This document shows positions 13,764 to 27,307 of a stretch of DNA of 64,000 nt, in pieces. The notes under the pieces were generated by a model, which worked only from the letters and a program-made list of their open reading frames with translations, was not told the origin of the DNA and did no database searches. Each line of letters opens with the position of its first letter. Position 1 is the first letter of the stretch. This DNA comes from Anisus vortex (lineage: Eukaryota; Mollusca; Gastropoda; Planorbidae), in the NCBI GenBank assembly GCA_949126835.1, contig OX421497.1, positions 15,477,815-15,541,814 of the forward strand, read 5' to 3'. Position numbers and translations under genes: made by a program.

Positions 13764-16696
13764 CGTACAACGACTTGACTAGCAGATTTGTGGTTTTGAC
13801 TTCTCTACTGGCCGTACAACGATGTGACTAGCAGATGTTGAGTTTGGGCTTCTCTACTGGCCGAACAACTACTTGTTTTGCAGATTTGTGGTCTGGCTTC
13901 TCTACTGGCAACACAACGACTTGACTAGCAGATTTGTGGTTTTGGATTCTTTACTGGCACTACAACGTCTTGACTAACAGATTTGTAGTTTTGGCTGCTC
14001 TACTGGCCGTATAACGACTTGACTAGCAGATTTGTGGTTTTGGCTTCTCCACTGGCCGTACAACGACTTGACTAGCAGATTTGTTGTTTTGGTTTCTCTA
14101 CTGGTCGTACAACGACTTGACTAGCAGATTTGTGGTTTTGACTTCTCTACTGGCCGTACAACGACTTTACTAGCCGATTTCTTGTTTTAGCTTCCTTACT
14201 GCCCGTACAACGACTTGACTAGCAGATTTGTGGTTTTGGCTTCAATACTGGCCGTACAACGACTTGACTAGCAGATTTGTGGTTTTGGCTTCTCCACTTG
14301 CCGTACAACGAATTGACTAGCAGATTTGTGGTTTTGACTTTTCTACTGGCCGCACAACGACGTGACTAGCAGATAATTAGTTTGAGCTTCTCTACTGGCC
14401 GTACAAATACTTGACATGCAGATTTGTGGTCTGGCTACTCTACTGGCCACACAACGACTTGACTTGCATATTTGAGGTTTTGGCTTCTCTACTGGTTGTA
14501 CATTGACTTGACTAGCAGTTTTGTGGTTGTGGCTTTTTGACTGGCCGTACAACGACTTGACTAGCTGATTTGTGGTTTCGGCTTCTCCACTGGCCGTACA
14601 ACGACTTGACTTGAAGATTTGTGGTTTTGGCTTTTCTATTTGCCGTACAACGACATGACTAGCAGATTTTTGGTTTTGACTTTTCTACTGGCCGTACAAC
14701 GACTTAACTATCAGATGTTTGGTTTCGGCTTCTCTACTGGCCGTACAACGACTTGACTAGCAGATTTGTGGTTTTGGCTTCTCTACTGGCCGTACATTGA
14801 CTTGACCAGCAGATTTATGGTTTTGGCTTCTCTACTGGCCCTACAACGTCTTGACTTGCAGATTTGTAGTTTTGGCTGCTCTACTGGCCGTATAACGACT
14901 TGACTAGCAGATTTGTGGTTTTGACTCCCCAACTAACCGTAATATGACTTGGCTAGCAGATTTGTGGTTTTGGCTTCTCTACTGGCCTTACAAAGACTTT
15001 ACTAGCTGATTTCTGGTTTTAGGTTCCTTACTGCCCACATAACGACTTGACTAGCAGATTTCCTGTTTTAAATTATTAACTGGCGTACAACGACTTGACT
15101 AGCAGATTTGTTGTTTTGACCTCTCTACTGGCCGTACAACGACTTGACTAGCAGATTTGTGGTCTTGGCTTCTCTACTGGACGTACAACGACTAGACTAG
15201 CAGATTTGTGGTTTTGACTTTTCTACTGGCCGTATAACGACTTGACTAGCACATGTTTGGTTTTGGTTTTTCTACTGGCCGTACAACGACTTGACTAGCA
15301 GATTTGTGGTTTTGACTTCTCTACTGGTAGTACAACGACTTTACTAGCCGATTTCTTGTTTTAGCTTCCTTACTGCCCGTACAACGACTTTACTAACAGA
15401 TTTGTGGTTTTGGCTTCACTACTGGCCGTACAACGACTTGACTAGCAGATGTGTGGTTTTGGCTTCTCCACTGGCCGTACAACGACTTTACTAGCAGATT
15501 TGTGGTTTTGACTTTTCTACTGGCCGCAACACGATGTGACTAGCAGATGTTGAGTTTGGGCTTCTCTACTGGCCGTACAACTACTTGGCTAGCAGATTTG
15601 TGGTTTTGGATTCTTTACTGGCACTACAACGTCTTGACTTGCAGATTTGTAGTTTTGGCTGCTCTACTGGCCGTATAACGACTTGACTAGCAGATGTTTA
15701 GTTTGGGCTTCTCTACTGGCCGTACAACTACTTGACTTGTAATTTGTGGTCTGGCTTCTCTACTGGCCACACAACGACTTGACTAGCAGATTTGTGGTTT
15801 TGGATTCTCTACTGGCCCTACAACGTCTTGACTTGCAGATTTGTAGTTTTGGCTGCTCTTTTGGCCGTATAACGACTTGACTAGCAGATTTGTGGTTTTG
15901 ACTCCCCTACTAACCGTAATATGACTTGGCTAGCAGATGTGTGGTTTTGGTTTCTCTACTGGCAGTTCTACGACTTGACTAGCAGATTTGTGGTTTTGAC
16001 TTCTCTACTGACCGTACAACGACTTGAATAGCAGATTTGTGGTTTTGGCTTACGACTGGCCGTACAACGAATTGACAAGCAGATGTGTGGTTTTGGTTTC
16101 TCGAATGGCCGTACAACGACTAGACTAGCAGATTTGTAGTTTTGACTTTTCTACTGGCCGTATAACGACTTGACTAGCATATGTTTGGTTTTGGCTTCAC
16201 TACTGGCCGTACAACGACTTGACTAGCAGATTTGTGGTTTTGGCTTCTCTACTAACCGTACAACGACTTGACTAGCAGATTTGTGGTTTTTGCTTCTCTA
16301 CTGGTCTAACAACGACTTGACTAGCAGATTTGTGGTCTTGGCTTTTCTACTGGCCGTACAACGACTTGACTAGCAGATTTGTGGTTTTGACTTCTCTACT
16401 GGTCGTACAACGACTTTACTAGCAGATTTGTGGTTTTGACTTCTCTACTGGCCGTACAACGACTTTACTAGCCAATTTCTTGTTTTAGCTTCCTTACTGC
16501 CCGTACAACGACTTGACTAGCAGATTTGTGGTTTTGGCTTCTCTACTAACCGTACAACGACTTGACTAGCAGATTTGTGGTTTTTGCTTCTCTACTGGTC
16601 TAACAACGACTTGACTAGCAGATTTGTGGTCTTGGCTTTTCTACTGGCCGTACAACGACTTGACTAGCAGATTTGTGGTTTTGACTTCTCTACTGG
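13764..16696 (+). repeat. HOR unit b', diverted at its 3' end
   Basis: It follows 4916-7848 at an offset of 8848 bp and leaves that alignment near 16697, where CTACTGGTCG replaces CTACTGGCCG and a different monomer series begins. One private change is GGCCGCAACACGATG near 15521, where other copies have GGCCGCACAACGATG. Confidence 0.82.
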
Positions 16697-19600
16697 TCGT
16701 ACAACGACTTTACTAGCAGATTTGTGGTTTTGACTTCTCTACTGGTCGTACAACGACTTTACTAGCAGATTTGTGGTTTCGGCTTCTCCACTGGCCGTAC
16801 AACGACTTGACTAGAATATTTGTGGTTTTGGCTTTTCTACTTGCCGTACAACGACTTGACTAGCAGATTTTTGGTTTTGACTTTTCTACTGGCCGTACAA
16901 CGACTTAACTATCAGATGTTTGGTTTCGGCTTCTCTACTGGCCGTACATTGACTTGACCAGAAGATTTGTGGTTTTGGCTTCTCTACTGGTCGTACAACG
17001 ACTTGACTAGCAGATTTGTGGTTTTGGCTTCTCTACTGGCCGTACAAAGACTTTACTAGCCGATTTCTGGTTTTAGTTTTTTTACTGCCCATATAAAGAC
17101 TTGACTAGCAAATTTCCTGTTTTGGCTTATTAACTGGCGTACAACGACTTGACTAGCAGATTTGTGGTTTTGACTTCTCTACTGGCCGTACAACGACTTG
17201 ACTAGCAGATTTGTGGTCTTGGCTTCTCTACTGGACGTACAACGACTAGACTAGCAGATTTGTGGTTTTGACTTTTCTACTGGCCGTATAACGACTTGAC
17301 TAGCACATGTTTGGTTTTGGTTTCTCTACTGGCCGTACAACGACTTGACTAGCAGATTTGTGGTTTTGACTTTTCTACTGGTCGTACAACGACTTTACTA
17401 GCCGATTTCTTGTTTTAGCTTCCTTACTGCCCGTACAACGACTTGACTAGCAGATTTGTGGTTTTGGCTTCACTACTGGTCGTACAACGACTTGACTAGC
17501 AGATTTGTGGTTTTGGCTTCTCCACTGGCCGTACAACGACTTTACTAGCAGATTTGTGGTTTTGACTTTTCTACTGGCCGCACAACGATGTGACTAGCAG
17601 ATGTTGAGTTTGGGCTTCTCTACTGGCCGAACAACTACTTGTTTTGCAGATTTGTGGTCTGGCTTCTCTACTGGCAACACAACGACTTGACTAGCAGATT
17701 TGTGGTTTTGGATTCTTTACTGGCACTACAACGTCTTGACTAACAGATTTGTAGTTTTGGCTGCTCTATTGGCCGTACAACGACTTGACTAGCAGATTTG
17801 TTGTTTTGGTTTCTCTACTGGTCGTACAACGACTTGACTAGCAGATTTGTGGTTTTGACTTCTCTACTGGCCGTACAACGACTTTACTAGCCGATTTCTT
17901 GTTTTAGCTTCCTTACTGCCCGTACAACGACTTGACTAGCAGATTTGTGGTTTTGGCTTTAATACTGGCCGTACAACGACTTGACTAGCAAATTTGTAGT
18001 TTTGGCTTCTCCACTGGCCGTACAACGAATTGACTAGCAGGTTTGTGGTTTTGACTTTTCTACTGGCCGCACAACGACGTGACTAGCAGATGTTTAGTTT
18101 GAGCTTCTCTACTGGCCGTACAAATACTTGACATGCAGATTTGTGGTCTGGCTACTCTACTGGCCACACAACGACTTGACTTGCATATTTGAGGTTTTGG
18201 CTTCTCTACTGGTTGTACATTGACTTGACTAGCAGTTTTGTGGTTGTGGCTTTTTGACTGGCCGTACAACGACTTGACTAGCTGATTTGTGGTTTCGGCT
18301 TCTCCACTGGCCGTACAACGACTTGACTAGAAGATTTGTGGTTTTGGCTTTTCTATTTGCCGTACAACGACATGACTAGCAGATTTTTGGTTTTGACTTT
18401 TCTACTGGCCGTACAACGACTTAACTATCAGATGTTTGGTTTCGGCTTCTCTACTGGCCGTACAACGACTTGACTAGCAGATTTGTGGTTTTGGCTTCTC
18501 TACTGGCCGTACATTGACTTGACCAGCAGATTTATGGTTTTGGCTTCTCTACTGGCCCTACAACGTCTTGACTTGCAGATTTGTAGTTTTGGCTGCTCTT
18601 TTGGCCGTATAACGACTTGACTAGCAGATTTGTGGTTTTGACTCCCCTACTAACCGTAATATGACTTGGCTAGCAGATGTGTGGTTTTGGTTTCTCTACT
18701 GGCAGTTCTACGACTTGACTAGCAGATTTGTGGTTTTGACTTCTCTACTGACCGTACAACGACTTGAATAGCAGATTTGTGGTTTTGGCTTACGACTGGC
18801 CGTACAACGAATTGACAAGCAGATGTGTGGTTTTGGTTTCTCGAATGGCCGTACAACGAATAGACTAGCAGATTTGTAGTTTTGACTTTTCTACTGGCCG
18901 TATAACGACTTGACTAGCATATGTTTGGTTTTGGCTTCACTACTGGCCGTACAACGACTTGACTAGCAGATTTGTGGTTTTGGCTTCTCTACTAACCGTA
19001 CAACGACTTGACTAGCAGATTTGTGGTTTTTGCTTCTCTACTGGTCTAACAACGACTTGACTAGCAGATTTGTGGTCTTGGCTTTTCTACTGACCGTACA
19101 ACGACTTGACTAGCAGATTTGTGGTTTTGACTTCTCTACTGGTCGTACAACGACTTTACTAGCAGATTTGTGGTTTCGGCTTCTCCACTGGCCGTACAAC
19201 GACTTGACTAGAATATTTGTGGTTTTGGCTTTTCTACTTGCCGTACAACGACTTGACTAGCAGATTTTTGGTTTTGACTTTTCTACTGGCCGTACAACGA
19301 CTTAACTATCAGATGTTTGGTTTCGGCTTCTCTACTGGCCGTACATTGACTTGACCAGAAGATTTGTGGTTTTGGCTTCTCTACTGGTCGTACAACGACT
19401 TGACTAGCAGATTTGTGGTTTTGGCTTCTCTACTGGCCGTACAAAGACTTTACTAGCCGATTTCTGGTTTTAGTTTTTTTACTGCCCATATAAAGACTTG
19501 ACTAGCAAATTTCCTGTTTTGGCTTATTAACTGGCGTACAACGATTTGACTAGCAGATTTGTGGTTTTGACTTCTCTACTGGCCGTACAACGACTTGACT

Positions 19601-19979
19601 AGCAGATTTGTGGTCTTGGCTTCTCTACTGGACGTACAACGACTAGACTAGCAGATTTGTGGTTTTGACTTTTCTACTGGCCGTATAACGACTTGACTAG
19701 CACATGTTTGGTTTTTGTTTCTCTACTGGCCGTACAACGACTTGACTAGCAGATTTGTGGTTTTGACTTTTCTACTGGTCGTACAACGACTTTACTAGCC
19801 GATTTCTTGTTTTAGCTTCCTTACTGCCCGTACAACGACTTGACTAGCAGATTTGTGGTTTTGGCTTCACTACTGGTCGTACAACGACTTGACTAGCAGA
19901 TTTGTGGTTTTGGCTTCTCCACTGGCCGTACAACGACTTTACTAGCAGATTTGTGGTTTTGACTTTTCTACTGGCCGCA
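16697..19979 (+). repeat. Mosaic HOR block with 2397-bp duplication
   Basis: The diagnostic CTAGAATATTTGTGG occurs at 16811 and 19208, and the GGCCGAAC marker at 17629 and 20026, both 2397 bp apart. Near 17770 one 49-bp monomer is missing relative to 20.17 kb, and downstream markers are then 2446 bp apart. A module of the same type recurs at 38.82-39.86 kb. Confidence 0.8.
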
Positions 19980-22900
19980 CAACGATGTGACTAGCAGATG
20001 TTGAGTTTGGGCTTCTCTACTGGCCGAACAACTACTTGTTTTGCAGATTTGTGGTCTGGCTTCTCTACTGGCAACACAACGACTTGACTAGCAGATTTGT
20101 GGTTTTGGATTCTTTACTGGCACTACAACGTCTTGACTAACAGATTTGTAGTTTTGGCTGCTCTACTGGCCGTATAACGACTTGACTAGCAGATTTGTGG
20201 TTTTGGCTTCTCCACTGGCCGTACAACGACTTGACTAGCAGATTTGTTGTTTTGGTTTCTCTACTGGTCGTACAACGACTTGACTAGCAGATTTGTGGTT
20301 TTGACTTCTCTACTGGCCGTACAACGACTTTACTAGCCGATTTCTTGTTTTATCTTCCTTACTGCCCGTACAACGACTTGACTAGCAGATTTGTGGTTTT
20401 GGCTTCAATACTGGCCGTACAACGACTTGACTAGCAGATTTGTGGTTTTGGCTTCTCCACTTGCCGTACAACGAATTGACTAGCAGATTTGTGGTTTTGA
20501 CTTTTCTACTGGCCGCACAACGACGTGACTAGCAGATGTTTAGTTTGAGCTTCTCTACTGGCCGTACAAATACTTGACATGCAGATTTGTGGTCTGGCTA
20601 CTCTACTGGCCACACAACGACTTGACTTGCATATTTGAGGTTTTGGCTTCTCTACTGGTTGTACATTGACTTGACTAGCAGTTTTGTGGTTGTGGCTTTT
20701 TGACTGGCCGTACAACGACTTGACTAGCTGATTTGTGGTTTCGGCTTCTCCACTGGCCGTACAACGACTTGACTAGAAGATTTGTGGTTTTGGCTTTTCT
20801 ATTTGCCGTACAACGACATGACTAGCAGATTTTTGGTTTTGACTTTTCTACTGGCCGTACAACGACTTAACTATCAGATGTTTGGTTTCGGCTTCTCTAC
20901 TGGCCGTAAAACGACTTGACTAGCAGATTTGTGGTTTTGGCTTCTCTACTGGCCGTACATTGACTTGACGAGCAGATTTATGGTTTTGGCTTCTCTACTG
21001 GCCCTACAACGTCTTGACTTGCAGATTTGTAGTTTTGGCTGCTCTACTGGCCGTATAACGACTTGACTAGCAGATTTGTGGTTTTGACTCCCCAACTAAC
21101 CGTAATATGACTTGGCTAGCAGATTTGTGGTTTTGGCTTCTCTACTGGCCTTACAAAGACTTTACTAGCTGATTTCTGGTTTTAGGTTCCTTACTGCCCA
21201 CATAACGACTTGACTAGCAGATTTCCTGTTTTGGCTTATTAACTGGCGTACAACGACTTGACTAGCAGATTTGTTGTTTTGACCTCTCTACTGGCCGTAC
21301 AACGACTTGACTAGCAGATTTGTGGTCTTGGCTTCTCTACTGGACGTACAACGACTAGACTAGCAGATTTGTGGTTTTGACTTTTTTACTGGCCGTATAA
21401 CGACTTGACTAGCACATGTTTGGTTTTGGTTTTTCTACTGGCCGTACAACGACTTGACTAGCAGATTTGTGGTTTTGACTTCTCTACTGGTAGTACAACG
21501 ACTTTACTAGCCGATTTCTTGTTTTAGCTTCCTTACTGCCCGTACAACGACTTTACTAGCAGATTTGTGGTTTTGGCTTCACTACTGGCCGTACAACGAC
21601 TTGACTAGCAGATGTGTGGTTTTGGCTTCTCCACTGGCCGTACAACGACTTTACTAGCAGATTTGTGGTTTTGACTTTTCTACTGGCCGCACAACGATGT
21701 GACTAGCAGATGTTGAGTTTGGGCTTCTCTACTGGCCGTACAACTACTTGGCTAGCAGATTTGTGGTTTTGGATTCTTTACTGGCACTACAACGTCTTGA
21801 CTTGCAGATTTGTAGTTTTGGCTGCTCTACTGGCCGTATAACGACTTGACTAGCAGATGTTTAGTTTGGGCTTCTCTACTGGCCGTACAACTACTTGACT
21901 TGTAATTTGTGGTCTGGCTTCTCTACTGGCCACACAACGACTTGACTAGCAGATTTGTGGTTTTGGATTCTCTACTGGCCCTACAACGTCTTGACTTGCA
22001 GATTTGTAGTTTTGGCTGCTCTTTTGGCCGTATAACGACTTGACTAGCAGATTTGTGGTTTTGACTCCCCTACTAACCGTAATATGACTTGGCTAGCAGA
22101 TTGGTGGTTTTGGTTTCTCTACTGGCAGTTCTACGACTTGACTAGCAGATTTGTGGTTTTGACTTCTCTACTGACCGTACAACGACTTGAATAGCAGATT
22201 TGTGGTTTTGGCTTACGACTGGCCGTACAACGAATTGACAAGCAAATGTGTGGTTTTGGTTTCTCGAATGGCCGTAAAACGACTAGACTAGCAGATTTGT
22301 AGTTTTGACTTTTCTACTGGCCGTATAACGACTTGACTAGCATATGTTTGGTTTTGGCTTTACTACTGGCCGTACAACGACTTGACTTGCAGATTTGTGG
22401 TTTTGGCTTCTCTACTAACCGTACAACGACTTGACTAGCAGATTTGTGGTTTTTGCTTCTCTACTGGTCTAACAACGACTTGACTAGCAGATTTGTGGTC
22501 TTGGCTTTTCTACTGGCCGTACAACGACTTGACTAGCAGATTTGTGGTTTTGACTTCTCTACTGGTCGTACAACGACTTTACTAGCAGATTTGTGGTTTT
22601 GACTTCTCTACTGGCCGTACAACGACTTTACTAGCCGATTTCTTGTTTTAGCTTCCTTACTGCCCGTACAACGACTTGACTAGCAGATTTGTGGTTTTGG
22701 CTTTAATACTGGCCGTACAACGACTTGACTAGCAAATTTGTAGTTTTGGCTTCTCCACTGGCCGTACAACGAATTGACTAGCAGGTTTGTGGTTTTGACT
22801 TTTCTACTGGCCGCACAACGACGTGACTAGCAGATGTTTAGTTTGAGCTTCTCTACTGGCCGTAAAAATACTTGACATGCAGATTTGTGGTCTGGCTTCT

Positions 22901-23643
22901 CTACTGGCCACACGACTTGACTAGCAGATTTGTGGTTTTGGCTTCAATACTGGCCGTACAACTACTTGACTTGCAGATTTGTGGTCTGGCTTCTCTACTG
23001 GCCACACAACGACTTGACTTGCAGATTTGAGGTTTTGGCTTCTCTACTGGCCGTTCATTGACTTGACTAGCAGTTTTGTGGTTTTGGCTTTTTGACTGGC
23101 CGTACAACGACTTGACTAGCAGATTTGTGGTTTCGGCTTCTCCACTGGCCGTACAACGACTTGACTAGAAGATTTGTGGTTTTGGCTTTTCTACTTGCCG
23201 TACAACGACTTGACTAGCAGATTTTTGGTTTTGACTTTTCTACTGGCCGTAGAACGACTTAACTATCAGATGTTTGGTTTCGGCTTCTCTACTGGCCGTA
23301 CAACGACTTGACTAGCAGATTTGTGGTTTTGGCTTCTCTACTGGCCGTACATTGACTTGACTAGCAGATTTGTGGTTTTGGCTTCTCTACTGGCCGTACA
23401 ACGACTTGACTAGCAGATTTGTGGTTTTGACTTTTCTACTGGTCGTACAACGACTTTACTAGCCGATTTCTTGTTTTAGCTTCCTTACTGCCCGTACAAC
23501 GACTTGACTAGCAGATTTGTGGTTTTGGCTTCTCCACTGGCCGTACAACGACTTGACTAGCAGATTTGTTGTTTTGGTTTCTCTACTGGTCGTACAACGA
23601 CTTGACTAGCAGATTTGTGGTTTTGACTTCTCTACTGGCCGTA
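19980..23643 (+). repeat. 3664-bp HOR, copy 1
   Basis: Three independent marker sets share the 3664-bp period: GGCCGAAC at 20026, 23690 and 27354; the TACTTGGCTAG marker at 21742, 25406 and 29070; and the block starting at 22901, 26565 and 30229. The left limit is near 19980, where agreement with the next copy begins. Confidence 0.88.
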
Positions 23644-26600
23644 CAACGATGTGACTAGCAGATGTTGAGTTTGGGCTTCTCTACTGGCCGAACAACTACT
23701 TGTTTTGCAGATTTGTGGTCTGGCTTCTCTACTGGCAACACAACGACTTGACTAGCAGATTTGTGGTTTTGGATTCTTTACTGGCACTACAACGTCTTGA
23801 CTAACAGATTTGTAGTTTTGGCTGCTCTACTGGCCGTATAACGACTTGACTAGCAGATTTGTGGTTTTGGCTTCTCCACTGGCCGTACAACGACTTGACT
23901 AGCAGATTTGTTGTTTTGGTTTCTCTACTGGTCGTACAACGACTTGACTAGCAGATTTGTGGTTTTGACTTCTCTACTGGCCGTACAACGACTTTACTAG
24001 CCGATTTCTTGTTTTAGCTTCCTTACTGCCCGTACAACGACTTGACTAGCAGATTTGTGGTTTTGGCTTCAATACTGGCCGTACAACGACTTGACTAGCA
24101 GATTTGTGGTTTTGGCTTCTCCACTTGCCGTACAACGAATTGACTAGCAGATTTGTGGTTTTGACTTTTCTACTGGCCGCACAACGACGTGACTAGCAGA
24201 TGTTTAGTTTGAGCTTCTCTACTGGCCGTACAAATACTTGACATGCAGATTTGTGGTCTGGCTACTCTACTGGCCACACAACGACTTGACTTGCATATTT
24301 GAGGTTTTGGCTTCTCTACTGGTTGTACATTGACTTGACTAGCAGTTTTGTGGTTGTGGCTTTTTGACTGGCCGTACAACGACTTGACTAGCTGATTTGT
24401 GGTTTCGGCTTCTCCACTGGCCGTACAACGACTTGACTTGAAGATTTGTGGTTTTGGCTTTTCTATTTGCCGTACAACGACATGACTAGCAGATTTTTGG
24501 TTTTGACTTTTCTACTGGCCGTACAACGACTTAACTATCAGATGTTTGGTTTCGGCTTCTCTACTGGCCGTACAACGACTTGACTAGCAGATTTGTGGTT
24601 TTGGCTTCTCTACTGGCCGTACATTGACTTGACCAGCAGATTTATGGTTTTGGCTTCTCTACTGGCCCTACAACGTCTTGACTTGCAGATTTGTAGTTTT
24701 GGCTGCTCTACTGGCCGTATAACGACTTGACTAGCAGATTTGTGGTTTTGACTCCCCAACTAACCGTAATATGACTTGGCTAGCAGATTTGTGGTTTTGG
24801 CTTCTCTACTGGCCTTACAAAGACTTTACTAGCTGATTTCTGGTTTTAGGTTCCTTACTGCCCACATAACGACTTGACTAGCAGATTTCCTGTTTTAAAT
24901 TATTAACTGGCGTACAACGACTTGACTAGCAGATTTGTTGTTTTGACCTCTCTACTGGCCGTACAACGACTTGACTAGCAGATTTGTGGTCTTGGCTTCT
25001 CTACTGGACGTACAACGACTAGACTAGCAGATTTGTGGTTTTGACTTTTCTACTGGCCGTATAACGACTTGACTAGCACATGTTTGGTTTTGGTTTTTCT
25101 ACTGGCCGTACAACGACTTGACTAGCAGATTTGTGGTTTTGACTTCTCTACTGGTAGTACAACGACTTTACTAGCCGATTTCTTGTTTTAGCTTCCTTAC
25201 TGCCCGTACAACGACTTTACTAGCAGATTTGTGGTTTTGGCTTCACTACTGGCCGTACAACGACTTGACTAGCAGATGTGTGGTTTTGGCTTCTCCACTG
25301 GCCGTACAACGACTTTACTAGCAGATTTGTGGTTTTGACTTTTCTACTGGCCGCACAACGATGTGACTAGCAGATGTTGAGTTTGGGCTTCTCTACTGGC
25401 CGTACAACTACTTGGCTAGCAGATTTGTGGTTTTGGATTCTTTACTGGCACTACAACGTCTTGACTTGCAGATTTGTAGTTTTGGCTGCTCTACTGGCCG
25501 TATAACGACTTGACTAGCAGATGTTTAGTTTGGGCTTCTCTACTGGCCGTACAACTACTTGACTTGTAATTTGTGGTCTGGCTTCTCTACTGGCCACACA
25601 ACGACTTGACTAGCAGATTTGTGGTTTTGGATTCTCTACTGGCCCTACAACGTCTTGACTTGCAGATTTGTAGTTTTGGCTGCTCTTTTGGCCGTATAAC
25701 GACTTGACTAGCAGATTTGTGGTTTTGACTCCCCTACTAACCGTAATATGACTTGGCTAGCAGATGTGTGGTTTTGGTTTCTCTACTGGCAGTTCTACGA
25801 CTTGACTAGCAGATTTGTGGTTTTGACTTCTCTACTGACCGTACAACGACTTGAATAGCAGATTTGTGGTTTTGGCTTACGACTGGCCGTACAACGAATT
25901 GACAAGCAGATGTGTGGTTTTGGTTTCTCGAATGGCCGTACAACGACTAGACTAGCAGATTTGTAGTTTTGACTTTTCTACTGGCCGTATAACGACTTGA
26001 CTAGCATATGTTTGGTTTTGGCTTCACTACTGGCCGTACAACGACTTGACTAGCAGATTTGTGGTTTTGGCTTCTCTACTAACCGTACAACGACTTGACT
26101 AGCAGATTTGTGGTTTTTGCTTCTCTACTGGTCTAACAACGACTTGACTAGCAGATTTGTGGTCTTGGCTTTTCTACTGGCCGTACAACGACTTGACTAG
26201 CAGATTTGTGGTTTTGACTTCTCTACTGGTCGTACAACGACTTTACTAGCAGATTTGTGGTTTTGACTTCTCTACTGGCCGTACAACGACTTTACTAGCC
26301 GATTTCTTGTTTTAGCTTCCTTACTGCCCGTACAACGACTTGACTAGCAGATTTGTGGTTTTGGCTTTAATACTGGCCGTACAACGACTTGACTAGCAAA
26401 TTTGTAGTTTTGGCTTCTCCACTGGCCGTACAACGAATTGACTAGCAGGTTTGTGGTTTTGACTTTTCTACTGGCCGCACAACGACGTGACTAGCAGATG
26501 TTTAGTTTGAGCTTCTCTACTGGCCGTAAAAATACTTGACATGCAGATTTGTGGTCTGGCTTCTCTACTGGCCACACGACTTGACTAGCAGATTTGTGGT

Positions 26601-27307
26601 TTTGGCTTCAATACTGGCCGTACAACTACTTGACTTGCAGATTTGTGGTCTGGCTTCTCTACTGGCCACACAACGACTTGACTTGCAGATTTGAGGTTTT
26701 GGCTTCTCTACTGGCCGTACATTGACTTGACTAGCAGTTTTGTGGTTTTGGCTTTTTGACTGGCCGTACAACGACTTGACTAGCAGATTTGTGGTTTCGG
26801 CTTCTCCACTGGCCGTACAACGACTTGACTAGAAGATTTGTGGTTTTGGCTTTTCTACTTGCCGTACAACGACTTGACTAGCAGATTTTTGGTTTTGACT
26901 TTTCTACTGGCCGTAGAACGACTTAACTATCAGATGTTTGGTTTCGGCTTCTCTACTGGCCGTACAACGACTTGACTAGCAGATTTGTGGTTTTGGCTTC
27001 TCTACTGGCCGTACATTGACTTGACTAGCAGATTTGTGGTTTTGGCTTCTCTACTGGCCGTACAACGACTTGACTAGCAGATTTGTGGTTTTGACTTCTC
27101 TACTGGTCGTACAACGACTTTACTAGCCGATTTCTTGTTTTAGCTTCCTTACTGCCCGTACAACGACTTGACTAGCAGATTTGTGGTTTTGGCTTCACTA
27201 CTGGCCGTACAACGACTTGACTAGCAGATTTGTGGTTTTGGCTTCTCCACTGGCCGTACAACGACTTTACTAGCAGATTTGTGGTTTTGACTTTTCTACT
27301 GGCCGCA
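23644..27307 (+). repeat. 3664-bp HOR, copy 2
   Basis: Full-length copy, offset exactly 3664 bp from copy 1. Small differences include the TGTTTTAAATTATTAACTGG variant near 24892, where copy 1 has TGTTTTGGCTTATTAACTGG near 21228. Confidence 0.88.
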
